Assembly (NCBI GenBank): GCA_965237505.1
Contig: CBDEFR010000009.1
Location: forward strand, 1,612,001 to 1,676,000
Length of the DNA stretch: 64,000 nucleotides
From: NVTR01 sp965237505
GTDB lineage: Bacteria; Pseudomonadota; Alphaproteobacteria; Rhodobacterales; Rhodobacteraceae
Direction of reading: 5' to 3'
The notes beneath the pieces were generated by a model that ran no database searches, was not told the DNA's origin, and saw only the letters and a program-made list of their open reading frames with translations. Shown one piece after another: positions 16,817 to 24,992 of the stretch (positions are counted from its first letter, which is position 1; every line of letters starts with the position of its first letter). A program made the translations under genes and the position numbers.

Positions 16817-17880
16817 TCCGCATCGAACCCCGCGACGCGCCATCGCGCGCCCTGACGATCGGCGTGCCGGTGATATCGGCGGCGTTTGCGCTGCTGCTGG
16901 CGGCGGTGCCGCTGGCCTTTGCGGGCGCAAACATCATTGATGCCTATGGGCAGATGTTTCGGGGCATTTTCGGCTCGATGTTTGCCTTCACCGAAATGCT
17001 GACTCGGGCCACGCCGCTGATCTTCACCGGGTTGGCGGCGACAATGGCGTTTCGCGCCAAGCTGTGGAACATCGGGGCCGAGGGGCAGCTTTATCTTGGC
17101 GCAATGGCGGCGGTGGCGGTGGGCACCGGGCTGATCGATGCGCCGGGTTTCATCATGATCCCGATCATCCTGATTGTCGGCGCTGCGGCAGGGGCGGCGG
17201 GCATGGCCGGGCCCGCCTATCTGAAAACCCGCTTCGGCGCCGACGAGGTTGTGACCACTTTGCTGCTTAACTTTATAATCCTGATTTTCCTGCAAATGAT
17301 GCTCGAAGGCCCGCTGCAAGACCCGTTGGGCCTGGGCTGGCCGCAATCGGCCCCGATCGTTGACCAGGGGCTGCTGCCCAAACTCATGCCACGCATGCGC
17401 ATCCATTCCGGCCTGATCATCGCGCTTCTGGCCGCCGTTGCCGCGCATATCATGCTGTCCAAAAGCGTGTGGGGTTTCAAGCTGCGCGCGGTGGGCGAAA
17501 ATGCCGCCGCAGCACTGCATGCCGGGATCGGCGTCAAGCGCACGCTGATGGGTGCTGCGATCGTATCCGGCGCGCTGGCCGGGCTGGCCGGGGTTAGCGA
17601 GGTAGCCGGGCTCAAGGGCTATCTGACGGCCGATCTTTCACCCGGTTTTGGCTTCACCGGCATCGTCGTGGCCATGCTGGCTGGGTTGTCACCCATCGGC
17701 GTGGTGATCTCGGCCGTGTTTATCGCTTCAGTCTTTGTTGGGGCCGACACTATGAGCCGGGCCATGGGTGTTTCAAGCTTTCTGGCCGATCTGGTGGTGG
17801 CGCTGGCGCTGATCTCGGTGCTGCTCGGCGGCTTTGTCGCCCGCTTTCGTATATCCCGCGTGAAAACCGAGGTTGCATAG
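16813..17880 (+). CDS. ABC transporter permease 1 (BMP/nucleoside type)
   Basis: 355 residues, strongly hydrophobic, with about ten predicted membrane segments. The sequence GLAATMAFRAKLWNIGAEGQLYLGA is typical of this family, and the EAxG/NIGxEGQ region is the putative ATPase-coupling site. It overlaps the ATPase gene upstream (ATGA) and the second permease downstream by one base (TAGTG). It pairs with that second permease to form the transmembrane channel. Confidence 0.92.
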   Translation: MIRIEPRDAPSRALTIGVPVISAAFALLLAAVPLAFAGANIIDAYGQMFRGIFGSMFAFTEMLTRATPLIFTGLAATMAFRAKLWNIGAEGQLYLGAMAAVAVGTGLIDAPGFIMIPIILIVGAAAGAAGMAGPAYLKTRFGADEVVTTLLLNFIILIFLQMMLEGPLQDPLGLGWPQSAPIVDQGLLPKLMPRMRIHSGLIIALLAAVAAHIMLSKSVWGFKLRAVGENAAAALHAGIGVKRTLMGAAIVSGALAGLAGVSEVAGLKGYLTADLSPGFGFTGIVVAMLAGLSPIGVVISAVFIASVFVGADTMSRAMGVSSFLADLVVALALISVLLGGFVARFRISRVKTEVA

Positions 17881-18824
17881 TGGACATCCTGCAAATCCTG
17901 TTCACCGACAGTTTCTGGGCCGCCACCCTGCGCATCGCCACACCGCTAATATTCGGCGTGCTTGGGGCGCTGATCTGCGAAAAATCCGGCGTGCTGAACC
18001 TCGGCATCGAGGGCATTTTTGTCGCCGGTGCCATGGCCGGTTGGATGGCCGTGTGGCTGGGCCTCGGCCTGTGGGGAGGGCTGATTGTGGCGGCCACCGT
18101 GGGCGGGCTTTTCGGCTTGCTGCACGCGATACTGACCGTGCCGCTGGGGCTGTCGCAGCATGTCTCGGGGCTCGGTATCACCCTGCTGGCCACCTCGCTG
18201 GCCTCGTTCAGCTACCGCACCGCTCTGCCGCAAGTGTCCTCGCCACCGCGCATCACGCCGTTTCAACCGCTGGACCTGCCGATCCTGTCCGACCTACCGT
18301 TCCTCGGCCCAGTGCTGTTCCAGCAAACCGCGATGACCTGGCTGGCGCTGTTCATGGTTGCATTGGTCTGGTGGGTGCTGGAGCGCACACCAGTGGGCAT
18401 GGCGATCCGGGCTGTGGGCGACAACCCGGATGCAGCCGATGCGCAGGGGCTATCGGTCTACGGGCTGCGCATCGGCGCCATCGTTGCCGGGTCCGCCCTG
18501 ATGGCCATTGGCGGCGCGTTTTTGACCATGTCGGCGTTTGATGCGTTCTTTTTTGGCATGGTCAACGGGCGCGGCTGGATTTGCATCGCGCTGGTGATCT
18601 TCGCTAGTTGGCGTCCCGGCAAGGCGCTGCTGGGGGCCATCCTGTTCGGCGCCTTTGACGCCTTTCAGGTGCGCCTGCAAACCGAAGTCGGGGCCTTCGT
18701 GCCGTCGCAGGTGTTCTTGATGGCGCCATATGTGCTGTCAATTTTTGCCCTGGTAATCGTGGCCCGGCGCGCCGACTATCCGCGCGCCTTGCTAAAGCCA
18801 TGGTTCAAAGGGCAACGCGGATGA
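17880..18824 (+). CDS. ABC transporter permease 2 (BMP/nucleoside type)
   Basis: 314 residues from GTG 17880, overlapping the TAG of permease 1. It is hydrophobic throughout, and LGALICEKSGVLNLGIEGIF is the conserved family motif, parallel to the NIGAEGQ motif in permease 1. Its TGA overlaps the ATG of the deaminase gene (ATGA), which ties transport and catabolism into one transcript. Confidence 0.92.
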   Translation: MDILQILFTDSFWAATLRIATPLIFGVLGALICEKSGVLNLGIEGIFVAGAMAGWMAVWLGLGLWGGLIVAATVGGLFGLLHAILTVPLGLSQHVSGLGITLLATSLASFSYRTALPQVSSPPRITPFQPLDLPILSDLPFLGPVLFQQTAMTWLALFMVALVWWVLERTPVGMAIRAVGDNPDAADAQGLSVYGLRIGAIVAGSALMAIGGAFLTMSAFDAFFFGMVNGRGWICIALVIFASWRPGKALLGAILFGAFDAFQVRLQTEVGAFVPSQVFLMAPYVLSIFALVIVARRADYPRALLKPWFKGQRG

Positions 18825-20122
18825 ATTTCGATCTGATCGTCAAAAATGCCACCCTGCCAGACGGGCAGAGTGGCGTCGATATCGCCTGCGCCGACGGCGT
18901 GATCGAGGCCGTCGAGCCCGCAATCACCGCCAAGGCCGCGACCATCATCGATGCCGTCGGGCAACTTATCGCGCCACCATTTGTCGATCCGCATTTCCAC
19001 TTGGACGCGACACTCTCACTCGGCACGCCGCGAATGAACATCTCGGGCACTCTGCTGGAGGGCATCGCGCTGTGGGGCGAGCTGAAACCGGTGCAGAGCG
19101 TCGACGACATCATCGAGCGAGGCCTGCGCTATTGCGATCTGGCGGTGTCGATGGGCATCGGCGCAATCCGCAGCCATGTGGATATTTGCGATGATGAACT
19201 CAAGGGCGTGCAGGCGCTGATTGAGGTGCGCGATCGCATCAAGGATTACCTTGATTTGCAACTGGTGGCGTTTCCGCAAGACGGCCTGTTCCGTGACCCT
19301 ACGGCCAAGGCCAATTTGACCCGCGCGCTGGATATGGGGGTCGATGTGGTGGGCGGCATTCCGCATTTTGAACGCACCACAGCCGATGGTGCGGCCTCGG
19401 TGACCTACCTGTGCGAACTGGCAGCCGAGCGAGGCCTGCGCGTTGACATGCATTGCGACGAAACCGATGACCCCCTTAGCCGCCACGTGGAAACGCTTGC
19501 GTTTGAGACCGCGCGGCTGGGCCTGCAGGGGCGGGTGACCGGTTCGCACCTGACCTCAATGCACTCGATGGATAATTACTACGTTTCCAAGCTGATCCCG
19601 CTGATGGCCGAGGCTGAACTTCACGCCATCCCGAACCCGATGATCAACATCATGCTGCAAGGGCGGCACGACGCATACCCGAAGCGGCGCGGCCTGACGC
19701 GGGTGCCGGAACTGAAAGCCGCCGGCATCACCATCGGCTTTGGCTCGGATTGCGTAATGGACCCGTGGTATTCGCTTGGCCGCGCAGACATGTTAGATGT
19801 GGCCCACATGGGGCTGCACGTCGGGCAACTGTCCAGCCCGGCGGATATGGCTTGGTGTTTTGAGGCAGTTACAGCCAATTCAGCTAAGATCATAGGGCTA
19901 GAAGGTTATGGGTTGGCCAAAGGCTGCAAAGCCAATTTTGTTTTGTTGCAGGCCCGCGATGCGATAGAAGCGATCCGCCTGCGCGCGACCAGATTGGCGG
20001 TGATCCGAGCGGGCAAAGTGGTTTCGCGAACTTCGGCGGTCGTCGCTGATCTTAATTTGCCGGGTAGGCCAAATCAGCTCGACCCAGCAAGTTATTGCCC
20101 CGGTGGCGACGATCATAGTTAG
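18821..20122 (+). CDS. codA: Cytosine deaminase-like amidohydrolase
   Basis: 433 residues from ATG 18821. The match to E. coli CodA is clear along the length. Metal ligands HFH are at residues 58 and 60, the active-site VAFPQDG carries the Gln, and MHCDETDD carries His and Glu. Further on are SHLTSMHS and GFGSDCVMDPWYSLG with the catalytic Asp. In CodA the last motif is GHDDVFDPWY; here the residue after the catalytic Asp (CodA Asp314) is Cys and the preceding His is Ser. That position shapes substrate choice, so isocytosine, creatinine or a similar ring could be the real substrate. It is a cytoplasmic enzyme fed by the upstream importer. Confidence 0.85.
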   Translation: MNFDLIVKNATLPDGQSGVDIACADGVIEAVEPAITAKAATIIDAVGQLIAPPFVDPHFHLDATLSLGTPRMNISGTLLEGIALWGELKPVQSVDDIIERGLRYCDLAVSMGIGAIRSHVDICDDELKGVQALIEVRDRIKDYLDLQLVAFPQDGLFRDPTAKANLTRALDMGVDVVGGIPHFERTTADGAASVTYLCELAAERGLRVDMHCDETDDPLSRHVETLAFETARLGLQGRVTGSHLTSMHSMDNYYVSKLIPLMAEAELHAIPNPMINIMLQGRHDAYPKRRGLTRVPELKAAGITIGFGSDCVMDPWYSLGRADMLDVAHMGLHVGQLSSPADMAWCFEAVTANSAKIIGLEGYGLAKGCKANFVLLQARDAIEAIRLRATRLAVIRAGKVVSRTSAVVADLNLPGRPNQLDPASYCPGGDDHS

Positions 20123-20740
20123 TATCACTCGACCGACCTGAACGTGAATGCGAACGGGTACTATGAGCCTTTGGCAACAGATCAGATTCACCCAAACCTG
20201 CCCGCCAGCGAAATTAGTAATGTAAGGTGGCCATTTGACCAATTTTCGTGAACGGACCATATCTTGCGCACAGCGGGCTCTAAGGGAAAGTCGGTTTACG
20301 GGAACCCGGCAGCAGTGGTTTGGGCCTTGCCGAACGGCAGGTTCGGGCTGTTTTCGTTGGTCAAATAATTTGCGGTTTGTAGCATTCGCCGGAAGTTTCC
20401 ATGCCTATAGCTATGGAAAACGGCGCCCCACGGATGATCGCCGAAGAAGTGTTGAAAGACGAGGTCCTGTGTCATAGTAGTGTTAATAATGAGATTCCGC
20501 AGACGGGGGTGTTTTCTGGGCGGTTTTAGTAGTGTTAATTACGAGATATCCACAGGGACCCTCGGGCAAAGCTTGCTGGTAGATTGCGTCGCTCTATTGC
20601 TTTTCCAAAATAGTCGCAGCGTAAGACAATAACTTGTGGCGTGGTGCGTTCGGGCCAGGTTCTTCGATCGCCTGACGAGCTGCAGTAAGAGAGTGCTTTG
20701 AAACCAAATATGTTGTCGCGGCGTCGCGCGGCTTTGCCGT
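20123..20740. other. Gene-free stretch between deaminase and IS5
   Basis: About 620 bp with no recognisable gene; the short open frames have no family signature. The motif AGTAGTGTTAAT occurs twice (about 20476 and 20528), each followed within a few bases by a GAGAT sequence. That suggests remnants of repeat or mobile-element ends. The region from about 20535 to 20740 is cut by the IS5 start. Confidence 0.45.
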
Positions 20741-21301
20741 GACGTTGTTGCACGAACACAGGTAGTTCTGGTAATCGGGTGCTCCACCTCTGATCTGGAC
20801 ACTTGAATGCCGCATAAATTCAACGCTGCTCGTCGCCACAAGTTTCCGAAGAAACGATATCGGGTGACAAATTGGGCGGAGTACACCGAAATCCTGCGGC
20901 GTCGTGGCGATCTGACCATCTGGGTCACTGACGATACGCTGAAACAATGGCGAGCGGCGCGCCGGACGACTCCGGGAGGTCAGCCGAAATATTCGAACAT
21001 TGCGATCGAGACCTGCCTGACTCTGCGTACGATTTACAAACTACCGCTGCGCCAGACCCAAGGGCTGATGCGCAGCATCGCTCGGCTGATGGGAGTAGAC
21101 ATTCCGGTGCCGGATTTCTCAACACTGTCGCGCCGCGGGCTCGGCTTGAGATTGCCTGCAAAGCCTCGGGTCGACAGAACCGAGCCGATCCATCTGACCA
21201 TGGACAGTACTGGATTGAAGATCTTTGGCGAGGGCGAGTGGCTGCAGGTCAAGCATGAAACAAAGGCCAAACGCAAATCGTGGAGAAAGCTACACCTCGG
21301 C
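20741..21301 (+). pseudogene. IS5-family (IS903-like) element, 5' half
   Basis: It starts with the terminal repeat GACGTTGTTGCACG. The transposase frame from ATG 20807 (MPHKFNAARRHKFPKK) runs to KLHLG at 21300 and is then cut by the terminal repeat of the second, inverted copy (GGCCGTGTTGCATC at 21302). The sequence matches the intact copy base for base with one visible residue change (RAARR against RAPRR). It lacks the C-terminal catalytic part. Confidence 0.88.
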
Positions 21302-22401
21302 GGCCGTGTTGCATCAATCACCGGACAAGCGCGGAGTACCCTTACCCGTGAAAATGGTCAGCCAACTGACTCAAACCTGGCACAGCCAAGTTCGGTCATT
21401 CTGTTAAGAGCCCGCACACCGATCTGTGCCTCAGTTTTCTGATTTTCGAACCGCCGCGATCTCAGTTTCGGCCCGATCACACTTTTCCAACGACCAATTT
21501 GTGCTTCCGCGCGACTGCGCTGATTGTAGCCGCTTCTGACTTGCCATGCCAGTCGGCCGTACGTCTGTATCTGGGCGATGTGCTGGTCGCGGAGGGATGG
21601 ATCATCGCGCGATTTCAGGGCGAGAACGGCGTTTTTTGGCGGTGGAATGATGACCTCGACTGCATCGCCAAAACGCGCCGTGAGCAGATTTCTGGTCGGG
21701 GTGCCGTCATAGGCCCCATCCGCCAGAAATCGCGAAACCGGCCCGTCGAACTGATCCAGAAGCCCGGGCAAGGCCGTGCTATCGCCGACGTGGTCCAGCG
21801 TCAGATCCGAGCAGATGATCTCGCCGGTTGTGAGGTCCAGGCCGAGGTGTAGCTTTCTCCACGATTTGCGTTTGGCCTTTGTTTCATGCTTGACCTGCAG
21901 CCACTCGCCCTCGCCAAAGATCTTCAATCCAGTACTGTCCATGGTCAGATGGATCGGCTCGGTTCTGTCGACCCGAGGCTTTGCAGGCAATCTCAAGCCG
22001 AGCCCGCGGCGCGACAGTGTTGAGAAATCCGGCACCGGAATGTCTACTCCCATCAGCCGAGCGATGCTGCGCATCAGCCCTTGGGTCTGGCGTAGCGGTA
22101 GTTTGTAAATCGTACGCAGAGTCAGGCAGGTCTCGATCGCAATGTTCGAATATTTCGGCTGACCTCCCGGAGTCGTCCGGCGCGGCGCTCGCCATTGTTT
22201 CAGCGTATCGTCAGTGACCCAGATGGTCAGATCGCCACGACGCCGCAGGATTTCGGTGTACTCCGCCCAATTTGTCACCCGATATCGTTTCTTCGGAAAC
22301 TTGTGGCGACGAGCAGCGTTGAATTTATGCGGCATTCAAGTGTCCAGATCAGAGGTGGAGCACCCGATTACCAGAACTACCTGTGTTCGTGCAACAACGT
22401 C
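21302..22401 (-). mobile_element. IS5-family (IS903-like) element, complete
   Basis: 1100 bp with ends GGCCGTGTTGCATCAATC and, from the other side, GACGTTGTTGCACGAACA; both share TGTTGCA at the same offset. It lies in inverted orientation next to the truncated copy at 20741-21301. Different DNA flanks it on the other side (IS1380), so it records a rearrangement, not a clean insertion. Confidence 0.88.
21358..22335 (-). CDS. IS5-family transposase
   Basis: 325 residues. An N-terminal DUF4372-like or helix-turn-helix region precedes the DDE domain, which has LTMDSTGLKIF (Asp), FLADGAYDGTP (Asp) and the late RSRAEAQIGRWKSVIG (Glu). The whole frame is open, starting MPHKFNAARRHKF. It is the functional relative of the truncated frame at 20807-21301. 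Confidence 0.93.
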   Translation of the reverse strand: MPHKFNAARRHKFPKKRYRVTNWAEYTEILRRRGDLTIWVTDDTLKQWRAPRRTTPGGQPKYSNIAIETCLTLRTIYKLPLRQTQGLMRSIARLMGVDIPVPDFSTLSRRGLGLRLPAKPRVDRTEPIHLTMDSTGLKIFGEGEWLQVKHETKAKRKSWRKLHLGLDLTTGEIICSDLTLDHVGDSTALPGLLDQFDGPVSRFLADGAYDGTPTRNLLTARFGDAVEVIIPPPKNAVLALKSRDDPSLRDQHIAQIQTYGRLAWQVRSGYNQRSRAEAQIGRWKSVIGPKLRSRRFENQKTEAQIGVRALNRMTELGCARFESVG

Positions 22402-23447
22402 CCTTCCTTGATGCATTGCTCCGCTTTGCCCCGCTGATTGTAAAACAATGTCACCCGCTCGGCCGGTCGCGACAGGTTGGTGACGATGAACCCGACCCGG
22501 GGAAACAGCTCGCTGGGGCGCCACTCCACCTTGGCGACGACGCGGCGGGCCTTATCCCAGCTTTTGGCCCGATAGCTGAAGCCGGCGTAATGGCGCCGCA
22601 CATGGTTCGGCGGACGGCCAACGGGTCGCGTGAGCAGATGGCAGATGCTTTCCAGAAGAACTTGGTTCTTCGGCAAACGGATCGCGTACAGGAAGCCCTC
22701 GTCTTCCAGAAACTTATAGATGTCCGGTGAGGCGAAAGCCGCATCGCCCCGGAAATACCGACGCAAATCCCTTTCCTTGTAGCGTGCCACTACCGGCTCC
22801 AGCACCTTGCGCCAGCCATCGGCGCTGTGAACGTTGCCGGGACGCAGGGCGCACCGTTCCAAATCGCCGAACTGGTTGAACAGGAACAGGGGATGATAGC
22901 AAGTGCAACCGAAGTGCCCGTTGTAGGTCGAGCCTTCCTGAGCACCGTGGGTTGGGCTGACGCTGCTGTCCATGTCGAGAATGATCTTCTTCGGCGGGCA
23001 ACGGTCATGAACGCGGTCGATCCATCGGCCGGAAAGATCACCAAGCGCGGCGAGGGTTTCCTCGGTGGCCAGAACCTCCGTCTCGAAGCGCCCCATCTGA
23101 CTGCTCGAGGCCGCCTGTTTGGTGACGGCATGGCCCCCGACGATCCATCGCATGACCGGGTCGAGGCTGAGCCGGTCGGCGTCGTTCACGTCGTCGTAGC
23201 CGCCAAGGAGTCCGAAAACGGACTGGCGGAACTGCTCGACCATGCCATTCCGCCCGTTCTTGCCGGTACGACTGTCGGCAAGAACATCGCCAGCCATCGC
23301 AGTAAGTTCAACGGAGGCATCAAGCTCTCGATAGGCGAGCAAACCGGCGTCAGTAGTGACCTTGGACCCGTGGAACTCCAGCTTCAGACGGCGGTCAAAA
23401 TCGACCCGAAGGCACCCCTGTTTCGATTCACCCGTCTGGTGTGCCAT
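22402..23447 (-). pseudogene. IS1380-family transposase, C-terminally truncated
   Basis: The frame starts MAHQTGESKQGCLRVDFDRR and reads through the IS1380 core, with MDSSVSPTHGAQEGSTYNGHFG (Asp) and FRGDAAFASPDIYKFLED (Asp). It is cut after NQRGKAEQCIKEG at 22402 by the IS5 element. The last 100 or so residues, which hold the final Glu-side segment, are missing. A C-terminal IS1380 piece occurs at 13818-13994. Confidence 0.88.
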
Positions 23448-23599
23448 ATCCGCTGATCCATATCTGCTCCAACCGCATGATGCTTATAGCAGAATCCGGG
23501 TGTGGTGTCGTCAAATTACATGATCATCTGGGTAATGCGGGTTGAAGCAAATGTAACGCATGGGCTGACACCTCTTGATCGGCTATCCGATTGGTTGAT

Positions 23600-23866
23600 A
23601 TCTCGCCGCCCTTACCAAAAAAAACAAGACCGGCAAAAGAGAGTTTTGACCTCGTGCGGCAACCGGAAGTGAATTACTGTATTCTGAAAGGAGATGGCTG
23701 TTGGTATTCGGACACTTTAAAGACATTCGATGGCAATGAGGACAATCAAAGAACTGTTCAGATGGACGAAGCCTATCTTGATGAGTTTGGTCCAACTGTC
23801 ACCCTTCGGCTGAAACAGGCAGGTTTTAGACTGGCCTCTGTCATCGAGAGAGCTCTCAACCCATAG
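23600..23866 (+). pseudogene. C-terminal fragment resembling S1/P1 nuclease
   Basis: The frame reads VNYCILKGDGCWYSDTLKTF...VQMDEAYLDEFGPTVTLRL, then KQAGFRLASVIERAL. The ending YLDxxGPxVxxRLxxAGxRLAxxI resembles the C-terminus of zinc-dependent S1/P1 nucleases (secreted single-strand nucleases). The upstream catalytic part with its Trp/His metal ligands is absent. I read it as a decayed 3' end left beside IS1380; a small unrelated protein is the alternative. Confidence 0.45.
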
Positions 23867-23897
23867 AACAAAAATCAATCTTCCCTATCGCGAGATA

Positions 23898-23937
23898 CAC
23901 CATTATGGTGCCCCTTGAAAAAGCACCACAATGGTGC
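23898..23937. promoter_or_regulatory. Two palindromic operators upstream of mqsRA
   Basis: CACCATTATGGTG (23898-23910) is a perfect palindrome around a central T. GCACCACAATGGTGC (23923-23937) is a near-perfect one. They are about 26 bp apart centre to centre and lie just ahead of the mqsR start. MqsA represses its own operon from palindromes in the promoter, so these are probable MqsA sites. Confidence 0.7.
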
Positions 23938-23950
23938 TATGTGAGTTCTC

Positions 23951-24268
23951 GTGACTGAAAAACGCAAACCGACCTATGACCTAGATGCCATCAAATCAAC
24001 CTTCAGCACCGCAAAGGGCCTCAATGCGACGGGTTCTGCAATCCGCTCCGCTGCAGCTCTTGGTTTCGGCAGTGCAGACATGGTCAGCGTCATCCAGACG
24101 ATTGAGCGGCGCGACTTTCAGAAATCGATGACGTCCTATGCAGATCACAGGGTTTGGCAGGATGTCTACTACGTGCCCTCTGAAGCGGGCGAACTTTATG
24201 TGAAGTTCACGGCCGATGTCGTGAGCGAATTTTTATTGTTGTCCTTCAAGGAGAAAGACAATGGCTAA
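23951..24268 (+). CDS. mqsR: MqsR-family mRNA interferase toxin
   Basis: 105 residues from GTG 23951. The family pattern is clear: KPTYDLDAIKSTFSTA near the start, then DMVSVIQTIERRDFQKSMTS and WQDVYYVPSEAGELYVKFTAD. MqsR is a RelE-fold ribonuclease that cuts mRNA, at GCU sites in E. coli. The toxin gene precedes the antitoxin gene, as in E. coli mqsRA, and overlaps it by 8 bp. Confidence 0.92.
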   Translation: MTEKRKPTYDLDAIKSTFSTAKGLNATGSAIRSAAALGFGSADMVSVIQTIERRDFQKSMTSYADHRVWQDVYYVPSEAGELYVKFTADVVSEFLLLSFKEKDNG

Positions 24269-24698
24269 TGCAGTTGAGACTGTTCCTGCTTGCCCGGAAA
24301 CAGGTGCTCCCATGTATCGCGACACACGGCCCATGACGGTTGCCTATAAAGGGGAGACTGCGACTTTCGACATGCCTGGGTGGTATTGCGATGCAAGTGA
24401 AGAGAGCATTCACAGCGGCTCTGATCTGAAGGTGTCTGACCGGGCGCTGACCGAACTGAAGGCGAAAGTGGAAGGGAGATTGACACCCAAAGCAGTCAAG
24501 CGCATCCGAAAGCGCTTGAAGCTGACACAAAAGGACGCCGGCCACCTGATCGGTGGCGGTCCCAACGCATTCCAAAAATATGAATGTGGCGACGTGCTCG
24601 TCAGTCACGCGATTACCAGTGCATTGCTGCTGCTGGATAGGGATCCTAAGGGTCTTGAGGTGCTTCAAGAGAAATCCAACGCACAGCACGCGGTTTAG
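24261..24698 (+). CDS. mqsA: MqsA-type antitoxin, zinc-finger plus helix-turn-helix
   Basis: 145 residues. The N-terminal part has CPETGAPM and WYCDASEE, a weaker zinc-binding pattern than the two CxxC of E. coli MqsA. The C-terminal XRE-like DNA-binding domain is RLKLTQKDAGHLIGGGPNAF, then QKYECGDVLVS, closely matching MqsA. It binds the palindromes upstream and neutralises MqsR. A MITE is inserted immediately after its stop codon. Confidence 0.9.
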   Translation: MANAVETVPACPETGAPMYRDTRPMTVAYKGETATFDMPGWYCDASEESIHSGSDLKVSDRALTELKAKVEGRLTPKAVKRIRKRLKLTQKDAGHLIGGGPNAFQKYECGDVLVSHAITSALLLLDRDPKGLEVLQEKSNAQHAV

Positions 24699-24705
24699 AT
24701 CGAAC

Positions 24706-24977
24706 CGTGCCTATCCGGTTGTCACCCACACCCACTACATCTAGGGTGCTCCCAATCGCCCGAGTAAAGCTGGGCGTAAGTGGGAGCGGTGACATCGCCA
24801 GCAATTTAGGCGGCACAGGCCGTGCCATCCGGGAAAAGTCGCTGGAACTCAGGAAGCGACCGCGGAAACGAAAGGTCTTCACGCTGCGAGACATCCATCC
24901 CCGCTTTGTCCCCCTCCCGGGCCACTCGACGCCACGCCATACATATAGTGGGTGTGGGTGACAACCGGATAGGCACG
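24706..24977. mobile_element. IS1595-derived MITE, copy 1 (272 bp)
   Basis: The terminal repeats are CGTGCCTATCCGGTTGTCAC and its inverse, extending into CCACACCCACTA on both sides. It is flanked by a perfect 8-bp duplication GATCGAAC (24698-24705 and 24978-24985). Internally it encodes only about 30 N-terminal codons and a few C-terminal codons of an IS1595 transposase, in reverse orientation. It has no transposase of its own and is probably moved in trans. The left duplication begins on the last base of the mqsA stop codon. Confidence 0.9.
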
Positions 24978-24992
24978 GATCGAACAAGAAGT

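Noticed and set aside
20123..20740. Small open frames between the deaminase and IS5
   Set aside because: None has a family signature, good RBS or sensible composition; the region looks like decayed DNA.
13818..23447. IS1380-bounded composite carrying the transporter operon
   Set aside because: The two IS1380 pieces are a C-terminal and an N-terminal fragment in opposite orientation, without matching ends or target duplications.
24822..24992. Longer start for the HEPN gene inside the MITE
   Set aside because: The extra residues are encoded by MITE sequence, including its terminal repeat. ATG 24993 is the first start outside it.
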